A DNA stretch of 64,000 nt from Bradyrhizobium sp. Ash2021 (GCF_031202265.1 NZ_CP100604.1:6926501-6990500), one strand, 5' to 3'; shown: positions 46,241 through 56,081, counted from the first letter of the stretch. Notes: a model not told the origin generated them from the letters alone. Program-made: numbers and translations.

Positions 46241-49170
46241 TGATACTGCTCCAGGCAGTGCACAAACGCGTCCAGACTACGATCTCCTCTGACTTCGATA
46301 CGCGGCAAATCGAGCAGATCATCTTTCAAACTGGCAGCCCGGTCGGCCGTGTTGAATACGGATTTATAGCCGCACTCCGCCGCAAGAATTCTGAACCGCT
46401 GATCGGTGCATCCAAACGGAGCCGCAAGCGACGTCGTCGGCCGCCCCAGCCACGTCTCCAGCTGAATACGAGACCGTAGCAGTTCTTCCGCAAGTTCCGA
46501 GCTTGAGAGCCGATCGCTTCGAGGATGGCGCGCAAGGTGACTGCCAAACATTGCACCTTCGCCGGCAAGCGCGACAATCCTGTCGGCATCCATCAGCGGC
46601 GCAGGCGTTCCGAACGATGTATCCCACTCCGCCCGCCGGCCCGCCAGATCAGTGACAATGAACACCTCGGCGGACAGATCATTGGCTTTCAATACAGGCC
46701 ACGCCTGTTCGGCAAAATCCTCATATCCGTCGTCGAAGGTGATCAGCAGCGGCCTGCCCTCAAACGGGCAATCGTTTGCGACAAACCATGCCAGTTGCTC
46801 CGAGTTGATCGTATGGTAGCCGTTTCTGCGCAACCACAACATCTGCTGCGCAAACGCATCCGGATCGACGCGATAGCGCGCGAGCTCTTCCGGTCCATCG
46901 GTCGCGATCCGATGGTACATCAAGATAGGAACGTGCGTGCGCCGCTCCGATTGCACGACCTCCGATCGGAGCCTAACAGCGCCATTCCACACGATGAATC
47001 GCGCAACCTCGCTTTCAATCGGCGCCTCTATTCGCGCAATCGTGACCTGCGGACCCGGCGCGACCTCGCCCGGCTTCAGTCGCCTGTAGCGATCGACGCG
47101 ATAGAGCTCGGTTTGTATCGATGCTTCAAGCGCAAGATCGGGCAGCTGTGCCATCACCCGCGCAATCGTCTCGGCCCCGTACGGATTCTCCCAATCGAAC
47201 CCGGTCCGGTCTCTGTTGTCCTTCAAGACGAAACTGTGCGCCGTTATGAGATGACCGCCAGGACGCAAAGCCGCCGCGATTCTTTGTGCGACAAGCGCCA
47301 ATTCGGCTTGGTCATTCAGGTAGTAAAGCACCTCGGAGCAGCAGATGAGATCCATCTCGCCGGGGAGAGGGTCGGCCGACAGATCAAGCTTGAGAAAATC
47401 CACATTGCAAATTCCGCTGCATCGCAGGCGAGCCCGCTCGAGCGCTTTTGGTGAAATGTCGGATGCCAGTAGGTGCCCGACTTTCGTCGCCAGTGGCCGG
47501 CTAAAATGCCCTTCCGCGCATGCCAGCTCGATGGCGCGTTCCGCCGGTTCAGGCGGCAGCAATTCCAGTTGCCGCCGATATTTCTCCTGCTCGTAGGGCG
47601 AGCCGTAGTTCCAGGGGTCTTCTTTTTGAAAGAACCTTTCCCAGAACAACTCACGTCCAACGTCGCGTGGGCCTTCTTCAACGGCATGGCTCTCCCTGCC
47701 ACCAGACATCGGGGCGCTTGAAGCGGGCCTTGACTTGGCTTCGCTCGACACACGGTCCTGCAACACCTGCAGACGATGCTGATGACCATCCGGGTTGCTG
47801 CGCGCAAGCTGCCGAAAACGTCTCATCAACTTGGCTGGTCGGCTCGGAGATCGCCGGCGCTTGCGGACTTGAATATGCAAATGAGCGAGGTGCTCGTGAA
47901 CAAGCTTCGTCCAGAACTCGACATCCACCGCGCCGAGCAGCCCGACGTCGAGCAAAGCCAGTATTTGCGGTCCATCGCAAATGTAGACGTAAAGCCGGTC
48001 CACATGATTGGGCGGGCAGAACGCCGGAAGCTGCCGAAGATCGACGCGGAGGCCGAGTGTCAGAGCAAGTTCGCGCGGAGCCGAAAGGTCGTCGTAGTCG
48101 AGCAGCATGCGCTCAAATCGGTACTGGACCTTTCGGGCTTCCGCCGGATCGTTCCAGGCCCGTCCGATTGCGCTGATCAGTTCGGTCACATGCGCGCCAA
48201 ACAGCGTCCAGCGACTGGCCAACTTCGCCGGCGTTGCCCGGGCACCCACCGCGATTGCGTCCAGCAGGCAAAAGGCGATCTGATCCGCCGCTGTCTCTGA
48301 TTGCGGTATGTCGGCAAAAACTTCGCTTGAAGGACGGCTCCCCGTCCCGCGGACGCAATTTATGCCGCGGCACCAAAGTGCAAAATAGGCATGTGCTGCC
48401 GCCTGCGATCTTCCGTGCGCGGCAGATGCTCCGTTTTGATGCTCCGGCGCCGGGTTCTCCACCCGTTCGTCGATGGAAAATCCGCGAGCAATAACAACAT
48501 TCCCATCAGCCAGCATTTGCCGGAGGTCGCTGGACAGGGAATGCTCGCTTGACCAATAATAGCTCAGCAACTCATCGACATGGATCCAGCTGCCGCCGGT
48601 TCGCGCAACCCGCTGCCACAGGTCCCATTCCTCGCAGGTGCGAAGTTTGACGTCAAAACCACCAACTCCCAGGACGGCGCTTTTCTTGACAAGGACGCTG
48701 TGAACGGCAACTGGGCAGCTGCGCGCGAAAGCTTCAAATGGATTGATAGCAACTCGTGCATTGCTGTAGCGAGGCGTTTGGTCGCCGTCAGGCGTGACTC
48801 GACAATGATCGCAGCACGCGGCGATCGCAGAAGGATTTTCATCCAGCGCCGCGTTCATTTTGACCAGAAATTGCTCGTCAATCCAGTCGTCGCTATCGAG
48901 GAACAGAAGCCGTTCTCCGTTTGCGTTAGAAAGGCCGACATTGCGGGCCGTCGATACACCCCGCCCATCGGATTTGAGGGCAACAAAGCGGGCATCTCGC
49001 ACCGCATACCCGTCAACGATAGCGGGCGTTGCATCGACAGAGCCGTCGTCAACGATCAGGGCTTCCCATCTCGGGTCGGTTTGGGCCAGCAGGCTTTCGA
49101 GGGTACGAGCGATGGTTTTCTCGGCGTCGCGAGCGGGGATTACGATCGACGTGAGCGAACCGGCCGTCAT
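46237..49170 (-). CDS. GT2 glycosyltransferase / NodS-like methyltransferase / polysaccharide deacetylase fusion
   Basis: A 977-residue protein with three catalytic modules. Residues 1-230: GT2 (TSIVIPARDAEKTIARTLES, LFLDSDDWIDEQF). Residues about 505-690: SAM-dependent methyltransferase like NodS (EDPWNYGSPYEQEKYRRQLE, AIELACAEGHFSRPLATKVG, LICCSEVLYYL). Residues about 750-960: NodB-type deacetylase, with the metal Asp pair in LLITFDDGYEDF, the two His in GSHLARHPRSDR and the LAAPFGCTDQ loop. All three motif sets look complete. The 230-505 link has no known domain. In Nod factor synthesis, the same three activities (chain glycosyltransferase, N-methyltransferase, deacetylase) are separate proteins. 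Substrate here is unknown. It overlaps genes on both sides by four bases. Confidence 0.9.
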   Translation of the reverse strand: MTAGSLTSIVIPARDAEKTIARTLESLLAQTDPRWEALIVDDGSVDATPAIVDGYAVRDARFVALKSDGRGVSTARNVGLSNANGERLLFLDSDDWIDEQFLVKMNAALDENPSAIAACCDHCRVTPDGDQTPRYSNARVAINPFEAFARSCPVAVHSVLVKKSAVLGVGGFDVKLRTCEEWDLWQRVARTGGSWIHVDELLSYYWSSEHSLSSDLRQMLADGNVVIARGFSIDERVENPAPEHQNGASAAHGRSQAAAHAYFALWCRGINCVRGTGSRPSSEVFADIPQSETAADQIAFCLLDAIAVGARATPAKLASRWTLFGAHVTELISAIGRAWNDPAEARKVQYRFERMLLDYDDLSAPRELALTLGLRVDLRQLPAFCPPNHVDRLYVYICDGPQILALLDVGLLGAVDVEFWTKLVHEHLAHLHIQVRKRRRSPSRPAKLMRRFRQLARSNPDGHQHRLQVLQDRVSSEAKSRPASSAPMSGGRESHAVEEGPRDVGRELFWERFFQKEDPWNYGSPYEQEKYRRQLELLPPEPAERAIELACAEGHFSRPLATKVGHLLASDISPKALERARLRCSGICNVDFLKLDLSADPLPGEMDLICCSEVLYYLNDQAELALVAQRIAAALRPGGHLITAHSFVLKDNRDRTGFDWENPYGAETIARVMAQLPDLALEASIQTELYRVDRYRRLKPGEVAPGPQVTIARIEAPIESEVARFIVWNGAVRLRSEVVQSERRTHVPILMYHRIATDGPEELARYRVDPDAFAQQMLWLRRNGYHTINSEQLAWFVANDCPFEGRPLLITFDDGYEDFAEQAWPVLKANDLSAEVFIVTDLAGRRAEWDTSFGTPAPLMDADRIVALAGEGAMFGSHLARHPRSDRLSSSELAEELLRSRIQLETWLGRPTTSLAAPFGCTDQRFRILAAECGYKSVFNTADRAASLKDDLLDLPRIEVRGDRSLDAFVHCLEQYQ

Positions 49171-50318
49171 TTCCGCTTCCCCTCGTGGTGATAGAAGCGA
49201 ATGCCGGACACACAGCCGGCTATCTCCTCGTTGAGAAAACGGTCGTCAATGCGCTTGCGACCGATGGCTCTGCGAAGCAGCCGATAAGAATACCAGGCCG
49301 GAAGATACAGGTACGCACGCACCCGGTTTTCTGCGAGCGCCGTTCGTTCATATTGGACCAGTAGGGCCGCAACGTGGCCTCGCATGTAATAATAGATTTG
49401 GCTTGCGAGCGCCTCCATTGTCCGTCGGTGAGAATGGAAGGCCACAGCAGAAGGTGCGTAGCGGCACTTATGGCCACTTGCGAGCAGTCGGTACCAATAT
49501 TCCGAATCTCCAGAGCAGCCCGCTTGGCCTACATCGAGACGCTCGTCGAAAAGACCGACCTTTTCAAACACGTCGCGGCGGAAAGCCATGCTGGCTCCGG
49601 CACCGACATCCCACGCGGGGAAAGCGCCGCTGAAGCATGAGCTATCGAAGTCTTGCTCCCGATAGCCTTTGCCAAATCCCCAATAGGTCTCGAAGTGCCG
49701 TTGCGCCTCGGTTGCGAGTTCTGCCGGAAGCACGAGCCCGGTCACGGCGGCGACCTGTGGCTGATCGAATGCGGCCACCAGCCGCTCCAGCCAGTGGGGG
49801 TGAAGCAGGACGTCGTCGTCGGTAAAGGCCACAATGTCGCTGGTTGCGCGAAGCACGCCGGTATTGCGGGCGACATCGAGCCCTGGCCTGTCTTCGCGTA
49901 TATAGATGACTCCCTCGGCCAGCGCGACATCCCGCGTCCGCCGATCCCGTGACGCATTATCGACCACGATGATCTCACGCGGCCGGCAGCTCTGCCTGGG
50001 CAACGACGCAAGGCATGCGGCCAGCTCATCCGGCCGGTCCCGCGTGCAGATCACCACACTTGCCGAGACAGTCGGCCTGACTTGCCTTTGCAGTTCATCC
50101 TTGATTGCCAGCAGGTAGTCGGCGTCGACGTGATCGATGTTCGAGCCGGTCCGTTGCCCCTCGTGCACCAGCACGTGGCCGATCGGACGGTCACCGTGCC
50201 AAAACACGGTCATGCCCTCGCGCAATGTTGTTTCGGCAATGTCCGCGGGCAACGTCACCGCCACGTGCGTGACGCCCTCCCCTAACGGCAGGCATGCGAT
50301 GGAAGCGAGCGTGGTCAT
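49167..50318 (-). CDS. GT2 glycosyltransferase with N-terminal extension
   Basis: A 383-residue transferase. About 85 residues of unknown fold precede the GT2 core (ASVVICTRDRPDELAACLAS, VVDNASRDRRTRDV, FTDDDVLLHPHWLERLVAAF). An aromatic acceptor region near 230 (GFGKGYREQDFDSSCFSGAF) may define the sugar specificity. It overlaps the trifunctional gene by four bases and starts 12 bases after galE, so they form one operon. Confidence 0.88.
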   Translation of the reverse strand: MTTLASIACLPLGEGVTHVAVTLPADIAETTLREGMTVFWHGDRPIGHVLVHEGQRTGSNIDHVDADYLLAIKDELQRQVRPTVSASVVICTRDRPDELAACLASLPRQSCRPREIIVVDNASRDRRTRDVALAEGVIYIREDRPGLDVARNTGVLRATSDIVAFTDDDVLLHPHWLERLVAAFDQPQVAAVTGLVLPAELATEAQRHFETYWGFGKGYREQDFDSSCFSGAFPAWDVGAGASMAFRRDVFEKVGLFDERLDVGQAGCSGDSEYWYRLLASGHKCRYAPSAVAFHSHRRTMEALASQIYYYMRGHVAALLVQYERTALAENRVRAYLYLPAWYSYRLLRRAIGRKRIDDRFLNEEIAGCVSGIRFYHHEGKRK

Positions 50319-50330
50319 TTCGTTGCTGCT

Positions 50331-51314
50331 TCAAACGGGCGGATGACGGTCCCGCCACTCAAGGGCGGTCTCGATGATGAACTCGATATGGGAGTGCTGC
50401 GGCCGCCAGCCGAGCTCTCGCTCGGCCTTTGCGAACGATGCAACGAGCTTGGGGGGATCGCCCTCACGACGCGGACCGCGGCGCACGACCAGCTCGGTCC
50501 TGGCGACACGCCTCACCGCCTCGATCAATTCGAGCACGCTGGTGCCGACGCCGGTACCCAGATTGAACACATGAGTGCCGCCCCGCTCGACCAGCATTTC
50601 GCCTGCGAGCAAGTGGGCTCGCGCGAGATCGTTGACGTGGACATAATCCCTGATGGCGCTGCCGTCGGGCGTCGGAAAATTCGTGCCCAGGACTGTAAAT
50701 GGCCGATCGGTTCGGCGCGCGGCCTCGATCGCGAGGGGGATGACGTGGGTTTCGGGCTCGTGTCGCTCGCCAATTTCTCCCTCCGGATCAGCACCAGCGG
50801 CGTTGAAATAGCGCAAGGAAACAGATCCGATGCCGTAGGCCCTGCCAAAGTCCTCCAACATTCGCTCGATGATCATCTTCGACCAACCGTAGGGGTTGAT
50901 CGGCGCCTGCGGATGGCTTTCATCGATGGGAATGTGCTGGGGGACGCCGTAACTGGCGCAAGTGCTTGAGAACAGGATATGGCGGCATCCCGCCGCACGC
51001 ATGCCATTCAGCAGCGCAAGCGTGCCAGCGGTGTTGTTCTCGTAGTACATCGCCGGATTTTCTACCGACTCGCCAACGTAGGCGAACGCCGCAAAATGCG
51101 CGACCAGATCCGGCTCATACTTTTCCAGCGCGCCACGCACCTCGAGTGGATCGCGAACATCGCATTCCACGAGGGGGCCCCAACGCACCGCGTCGCGCCA
51201 GCCGCGCGAGAGGTTATCGAGCGTCACCACATTCCAGCCAGCCTTGGCGAACGCCTTGCAGCAGTGGGAGCCCACATATCCGGCACCGCCGGTGACCAAT
51301 ACCGTCCTGGTCAT
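50331..51314 (-). CDS. galE: UDP-glucose 4-epimerase
   Basis: A 327-residue SDR epimerase that interconverts UDP-glucose and UDP-galactose. The NAD-binding VLVTGGAGYVGSHCCKAF is at residues 5-22, and the catalytic SSTCASYGVP and YGWSKMIIE pair is near 116-150. A GalE-type C-terminal part (SIRYFNAAGADPEGEIGER, RDYVHVNDLA) follows. ggagagg precedes the ATG. It is first of the operon and would supply UDP-galactose for the glycan. Assigned by motif; closely related epimerases could use other UDP-sugars. Confidence 0.85.
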   Translation of the reverse strand: MTRTVLVTGGAGYVGSHCCKAFAKAGWNVVTLDNLSRGWRDAVRWGPLVECDVRDPLEVRGALEKYEPDLVAHFAAFAYVGESVENPAMYYENNTAGTLALLNGMRAAGCRHILFSSTCASYGVPQHIPIDESHPQAPINPYGWSKMIIERMLEDFGRAYGIGSVSLRYFNAAGADPEGEIGERHEPETHVIPLAIEAARRTDRPFTVLGTNFPTPDGSAIRDYVHVNDLARAHLLAGEMLVERGGTHVFNLGTGVGTSVLELIEAVRRVARTELVVRRGPRREGDPPKLVASFAKAERELGWRPQHSHIEFIIETALEWRDRHPPV

Positions 51315-52137
51315 GCCGCCTCTCCGGCGCGATGGCGGCTGGGCAGGCTGTCAAAACAGGCGATCGACCCTACAAGTCGTTGACGCAACTGCGCGCACGC
51401 CGACCACGAGACGCTTTCGCGCACATACATCATGACGGGCTGGCCTTCGAAAAATGGAAACAGGCTGAACTTGATACTCGGATTTTCCGCCTAAATTCGA
51501 TGGGCCCAACTCCTCGCGCAATATTCTCTTTCAAAGTAGCTCGGCGGTGACCCCGGGCGGAATACCAACCTATCGATTCAAAATACGGCTTCTTCGCGAT
51601 CCAGGAACAGACGGCAATTGCGGCTCCTCTGCCCCGGATGCAAGGAGCGAACAGCTATCGCTCGCGCGCACTTCGGGCGAGCAACAAACGTGCAAGGAAC
51701 TTGTGCATGTCGGCACGCGTCCGCCGAGTTCCTTTGCAGAGGTCGCCTGAAAATCAAGCACGTCCGCGCGAGCGGATGAGCCGCAGCATGCAAAATCCGC
51801 AAGTCAGGCTCGCGTGGCTTAGCTAGCTTGCGTGGAACCCAGACTCGTTCCGTCGGTAAGGGGGTGACGTTTCGGCGGTGGAAGAATACGGCGAGTTCCC
51901 CCGAGCAGGTCCGAATTGATCATGCGACGATGACAGTGACATGATTTGCATTTGCGCTCCGCACGACTGCAGGAAAATGTCGCAACAAGGGGACGTCGCG
52001 AGATGTGGAACTCGGGAGATCGATTCGACGATTTGTTCGACGCCATTGAAGCCCCGTTCGCAATCGCGGGGACAATACGGCGCACGTTCAAGGACGTGTC
52101 ATATGCAAATTTTTCCCGGACCTGACTAGGCCGGGGG
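51315..52137. other. Large intergenic region upstream of the EPS operon
   Basis: About 820 bases without a gene I can support; short frames are scattered and have no family features. The galE operon promoter should be at its left end. The centre (about 51930-52110) is AT-richer. Confidence 0.4.
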
Positions 52138-52533
52138 TCAAGGTTTGTCCTGCGCAAGCTCATCGGTTGGATAGAAGCGCGCCTGACGCGCCTCGGAAAG
52201 AACCTGTCCGGTCGCCGATTTGACCTGCGCCGTCCATTGGTACACGGCAGGATTGCATGGGCCGAAAGTTCGGAATGTCCCGGACGGCAGAATGCCGTCC
52301 ACCGGAATCGGCAATTCCTGCCCGCCCATTTCCCTTACACCTTGGGTCAGCGTAATTGACAGAATTCTGGCGCCTTCGGGAATGTTGCGAAGATGGAATT
52401 CCGGATTTGGGAACAGCGTGACGCAGCCCGTGGACCCGCGCCAGGAAAAATCCAGCGTCATCGGATCGGCAAAGGCCGCTTGGCACGCTGCGAGCCATCC
52501 GACCAGCGCGGCAGCAATGAACCTAGATGACAT
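52138..52533 (-). CDS. Secreted protein, possibly PEBP-like
   Basis: A 131-residue protein with a signal peptide (FIAAALVGWLAACQAAFA, cleavage before DPMTL). The mature part starts LTLDFSWRGSTGC-like (TLDFSWRGSTGCVTLFPNPE), continues RNIPEGARILSITLTQGV and ends with FRTFGPCNPAVYQWTAQVKS. These patches resemble YbhB/PEBP proteins (FSW.G, PEGT..L, GPC.P), but the fit is loose. I use the ATG at 52531-52533; the longer start adds a non-signal N-terminus. It is divergent from the GT4 gene. Confidence 0.6.
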   Translation of the reverse strand: MSSRFIAAALVGWLAACQAAFADPMTLDFSWRGSTGCVTLFPNPEFHLRNIPEGARILSITLTQGVREMGGQELPIPVDGILPSGTFRTFGPCNPAVYQWTAQVKSATGQVLSEARQARFYPTDELAQDKP

Positions 52534-52961
52534 AGGGACCCCAAAAAATTGGATCTGCTCCAACGGCACACTGCGCGCGCAGTCGCTTCGTAGACCTGCC
52601 TATGTGGCCGCTTTGAGGCAAGAACGCATGCCTCGACGACTTTTGGGCACGTGCCAGTGGCGCTGCTTGGGTGTTGCTCGCCGCTCCCGCCACTTGGCAC
52701 CGAATTTGAATTCACAATCGACACAAGAATTTCTTACTCGTCGAATAGAAGCCGCAACTATGAAGCAGTCCGCTGATGTCCAATATTCAAGCAGTGTGCC
52801 CGCAGGCACGCCAAACCATGCGGCGTTCGACAAGGTTCGAAATTGAAGATAATGCAGACCAAAGGCAAACAACTCCGATCCATCGACACATGGCTGGCGA
52901 TCTCGCGTCGCGAGCATTCTCATAACGGCCACGTTTCGGTTGCGAGATTGGTGCGACTATC
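52534..52961. other. Divergent intergenic region, probable promoters
   Basis: About 430 bases between divergent genes, with no credible gene. It must drive the plus-strand glycan operon starting at 52962. I cannot place -35 and -10 boxes with confidence; the ATG at 52962 has only a weak ribosome site. Confidence 0.4.
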
Positions 52962-54176
52962 ATGAAGATCTTCGTCCACGACTACGCGGGGCACCCGTTC
53001 CAGGTCGATCTCAGCCGCGAACTGGCCGTTCGCGGACATGAAGTCAGCCACGCGTATTTCCACGGCGACCTCGGCCCGAAGGGCAAGCTCGAGAGATCGT
53101 CCGTCGATCCCGATCGCCTGTCCTTTACCGGAGTGAAGCTGTCCCGCCCCTACGACAAAGCGTCCTTCGTGCGCCGCAGGTTCGACGATGTCGCCTACGG
53201 AAAGGCGGTTGCAAAACTGGTGCATTCGGACAAGCCGGACATCGTTATCTCCGGCAATACGCCGACGGAGGCGCAATCGGCCATCGTCAACGCGTGCAAG
53301 CGGACCGACTCGAAGTTCGTGTTCTGGGTCCAGGATTTCTACAGCGTCGCCGTATCGCAGCTGTTGCGCAAGAAGCTGGGGCCACCTGGCGCCATGATCG
53401 GAGCCTACTATCGGTTTCTTGAGCGGCGGCAGTTCCAGAGCTCCGATGCGGTCGTCGTCATCACGAACGCCTTCTCGCCTCTCGCTGCGAGATGGACCGG
53501 CACCGAAGCCAACGTCTTTGTGATCGAGAATTGGGGTGCGCTGAACGATATCGCGCCTTATCCGAAGGACAACGAGTGGGCACGCCGATACGGGCTGTAC
53601 AACTCGTTCAACTTTCTCTATTCGGGCACGCTTGGGCTGAAGCACAATCCGGACCTCCTGGTACAGCTCGCCAGGGCGGTGAAGGGACGCGCCAACGTTG
53701 TGACCGTCAGCCAGGGCGTTGGTGTCGCACATCTCGAGCAAGCCAAGGCCGAGCTCGGGCTCGACAATCTCATCCTGCTGCCGCTGCAGCCTTTTGCGGA
53801 TCTTCCCCTGGTGCTCGCCACCGCGGACGTCGCCGTTGCGACGATCGAACCGGAAGCGGGAATATTCTCGGTGCCTTCAAAGGTTCAATCCTATTTCTGC
53901 GCCGGACGTCCAGTCCTGCTTGCAGCACCCAGGGAGAATCTTGCTTCCGATCTCGTTCGCCGCAATGGCGCCGGATTGGTCGTTGATCCCGTCGATCAGC
54001 CGGCCTTTGTAAAGGCTGCCTTGCAGCTTCTCAATGACGAAACCTTGAGAGCAAATGCCGCGGCCAAGGCGAGGTCATTTGCGCTCGAAAATTACGACAT
54101 CAAAGCGGTAACGGACCGATTCGAAACAGTATTTGACTATGCTATCGATGCGACAACTGCGAAAAGGAAAATCTAA
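52962..54176 (+). CDS. GT4-type (WbuB-like) glycosyltransferase
   Basis: A 404-residue GT-B transferase. The N-terminal half has MKIFVHDYAGHPFQVDLSRE, where the Gly-rich substrate loop is reduced. The C-terminal half has FLYSGTLGLKHNPDLLVQLA and VPSKVQSYFCAGRPVLLAAP, the EX7E-like and PSK...Y..AG.P region seen in WbuB/WcaI relatives. It is the first gene of an operon; its stop codon overlaps the next ATG (taatg), so the two are coupled. Confidence 0.85.
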   Translation: MKIFVHDYAGHPFQVDLSRELAVRGHEVSHAYFHGDLGPKGKLERSSVDPDRLSFTGVKLSRPYDKASFVRRRFDDVAYGKAVAKLVHSDKPDIVISGNTPTEAQSAIVNACKRTDSKFVFWVQDFYSVAVSQLLRKKLGPPGAMIGAYYRFLERRQFQSSDAVVVITNAFSPLAARWTGTEANVFVIENWGALNDIAPYPKDNEWARRYGLYNSFNFLYSGTLGLKHNPDLLVQLARAVKGRANVVTVSQGVGVAHLEQAKAELGLDNLILLPLQPFADLPLVLATADVAVATIEPEAGIFSVPSKVQSYFCAGRPVLLAAPRENLASDLVRRNGAGLVVDPVDQPAFVKAALQLLNDETLRANAAAKARSFALENYDIKAVTDRFETVFDYAIDATTAKRKI

Positions 54177-55168
54177 TGGCGACGAAGAACATACCCACCG
54201 CTCTTGTCTGCGGCGCAGGTGGTTTCATTGGTGGGCACCTCGTCAAGCGGCTAAGGCGTGAAGGCTTCTGGGTGCGTGGCGTCGACCTGAAATTTCCGCC
54301 ATTCGCGGAGACCGAGGCCGATGATTTCGTGGTCGGCGATCTTCGTGATCAGAATTTTTGCCGACAGATCACCGACCGAAAGTTTGACGAGGTGTATCAG
54401 CTCGCCGCCGACATGGGCGGCGCCGGCTACATCTTCACTGGCGAACATGATGCCGACGTGATGCACAATTCGGCAACCATCAATCTCAACATGCTGGACG
54501 CCTGCCAGAAGCGGAACGTGCGTGGAATGTTCTATTCGTCGTCGGCCTGCATGTATCCGGAGCATAACCAGAAGGATCCCGACAATCCGAACTGCGCGGA
54601 AGATTCGGCCTATCCGGCGGCGCCCGACAGCGAATATGGCTGGGAGAAGCTGTTTTCGGAGAGATTGTATCTCGCCTACAACCGAAACTATGGAATGCGA
54701 AACCGCGTCGCGCGCTATCATAACATCTTCGGGCCCGAGGGCACCTGGGAAGGCGGCAAGGAGAAGGCGCCCGCTGCGGTCTGCCGCAAGGTTGCCCAGG
54801 CCTCCAATCATGGCGAGGTCGAGATTTGGGGCGACGGCACCCAGACGCGCTCGTTCCTCTATATCGATGAATGCCTGGAAGGCACGATCCGCCTGACGCG
54901 GTCGGACTTCGAAGGTCCCGTCAACGTCGGGTCGGAGGAGATGGTCACGATCAACCAGCTCGTCGATCTCGTCTCCGACATCGCCGGCAAGAAGGTGATC
55001 AAGAAGCACATCCCCGGTCCGCTCGGCGTGCGCGGCCGCAATTCGGACAACCGCCTGATCGGCCAGAAGCTTGGCTGGAAGCCGTCCGCGACACTCCGCT
55101 CCGGTCTCGAGAAGACCTATGAATGGATCGAACGGCAAGTTCGCAGCAATACCAGGGCGGCCGCTTAA
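54176..55168 (+). CDS. GDP-mannose 3,5-epimerase-like NAD-dependent epimerase
   Basis: A 330-residue extended SDR. NAD binding is in VCGAGGFIGGHLVKRLRREG, the active site in SSSACMYPEHN (about residue 120) and YGWEKLFSERLYLAYNRNYG (Tyr about 154). The blocks ADMGGAGYIFTGEHDADVM, RVARYHNIFGPEGTWEGGKE and GPLGVRGRNSDNRL match the pattern of plant GDP-mannose 3,5-epimerase, which makes GDP-L-galactose and GDP-L-gulose. I infer the same chemistry; other GDP-sugar epimerases are possible. manC at 31497 can supply GDP-mannose. It starts inside the stop codon of the GT4 gene. Confidence 0.8.
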   Translation: MATKNIPTALVCGAGGFIGGHLVKRLRREGFWVRGVDLKFPPFAETEADDFVVGDLRDQNFCRQITDRKFDEVYQLAADMGGAGYIFTGEHDADVMHNSATINLNMLDACQKRNVRGMFYSSSACMYPEHNQKDPDNPNCAEDSAYPAAPDSEYGWEKLFSERLYLAYNRNYGMRNRVARYHNIFGPEGTWEGGKEKAPAAVCRKVAQASNHGEVEIWGDGTQTRSFLYIDECLEGTIRLTRSDFEGPVNVGSEEMVTINQLVDLVSDIAGKKVIKKHIPGPLGVRGRNSDNRLIGQKLGWKPSATLRSGLEKTYEWIERQVRSNTRAAA

Positions 55169-55253
55169 GGCGGCGGCCCAAAGCCGGCCACGTTCACAAG
55201 ACGATGGCCGGCACGATCATTTGGAGGCCTTGATGTAACAAGCAGGTGCTTCA

Positions 55254-56081
55254 ATGGTTGCAGACTTGATCTACGACGTTGGACTGCACAAGGGCGAAGA
55301 CACGGCGTTCTATCTCAAGAAGGGGTTCAGGGTTCTCGGGATCGAGGCCAACCCTGAGCTCGTCCAGCACTGCCAGGCGCGGTTTCGCAACGAAGTCGCG
55401 AGCGGGCAATTGCGGATCATCGAGGGAGCAATCGCGCCGGAGTCCGAGGGACCCACGATCACCTTCTACAAGAGTTCGGACTCCGTGCTGAGCACGATCA
55501 ACAGGAACAGGGCCGAGCGCACCGAGAAATTGGGCCACAAGAGCGAATGCATCGTGCTGCCGCGCCTTGACGTTGTCGAAATCTATCGCTCCTGCGGCGT
55601 GCCATATTTCCTCAAGGTCGACGTCGAGGGAGCCGACCAGCTGGTATTGCAGGGACTGAAGCAGCAGCCTAACCGCCCTCAATATGTCTCGGTCGAGTCC
55701 GACAAGGTCGACTTTGACGAGGTTGAGGCGCAGCTCGGCCTGCTGCGCGAGCTTGGCTACCGGAAGTTCAAAGCCGTGCAACAGCAGCGAATTCCGGGAT
55801 CGCGGGTTGAGACCAGGGCGCTTGACGGCTCAAAGGTCGCGCATGTCTTCGAAGGCGGCGCCTCCGGTCCGTTTGGCGAGGATCTCGGCGGTGATTGGCT
55901 GGACTTTGACGGCATCATCCGCCGCTACCGATCGATATTCCGCGACTATCGGTTCTTCGGCGACGACTCCTTGCTGGCCAAGTTTCCTGTTTTGGCCTTG
56001 CCGTTCAAGGCCGCCTATAAGCTCTTTACGGGCCAACGCGGCTCGCTGCCCGGATGGTACGATACCCATGCCAGCCTGTAG
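55254..56081 (+). CDS. FkbM-family methyltransferase
   Basis: A 275-residue protein with an FkbM SAM-binding fold: LIYDVGLHKGEDTAFYLKKG (motif I), FRVLGIEANPELVQ and the PYFLKVDVEGADQLVLQGLK block that marks the family. It likely O-methylates a sugar of the glycan. A gap of 85 bases separates it from the epimerase gene. aggtg lies eight bases before the ATG. Acceptor unknown. Confidence 0.85.
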   Translation: MVADLIYDVGLHKGEDTAFYLKKGFRVLGIEANPELVQHCQARFRNEVASGQLRIIEGAIAPESEGPTITFYKSSDSVLSTINRNRAERTEKLGHKSECIVLPRLDVVEIYRSCGVPYFLKVDVEGADQLVLQGLKQQPNRPQYVSVESDKVDFDEVEAQLGLLRELGYRKFKAVQQQRIPGSRVETRALDGSKVAHVFEGGASGPFGEDLGGDWLDFDGIIRRYRSIFRDYRFFGDDSLLAKFPVLALPFKAAYKLFTGQRGSLPGWYDTHASL

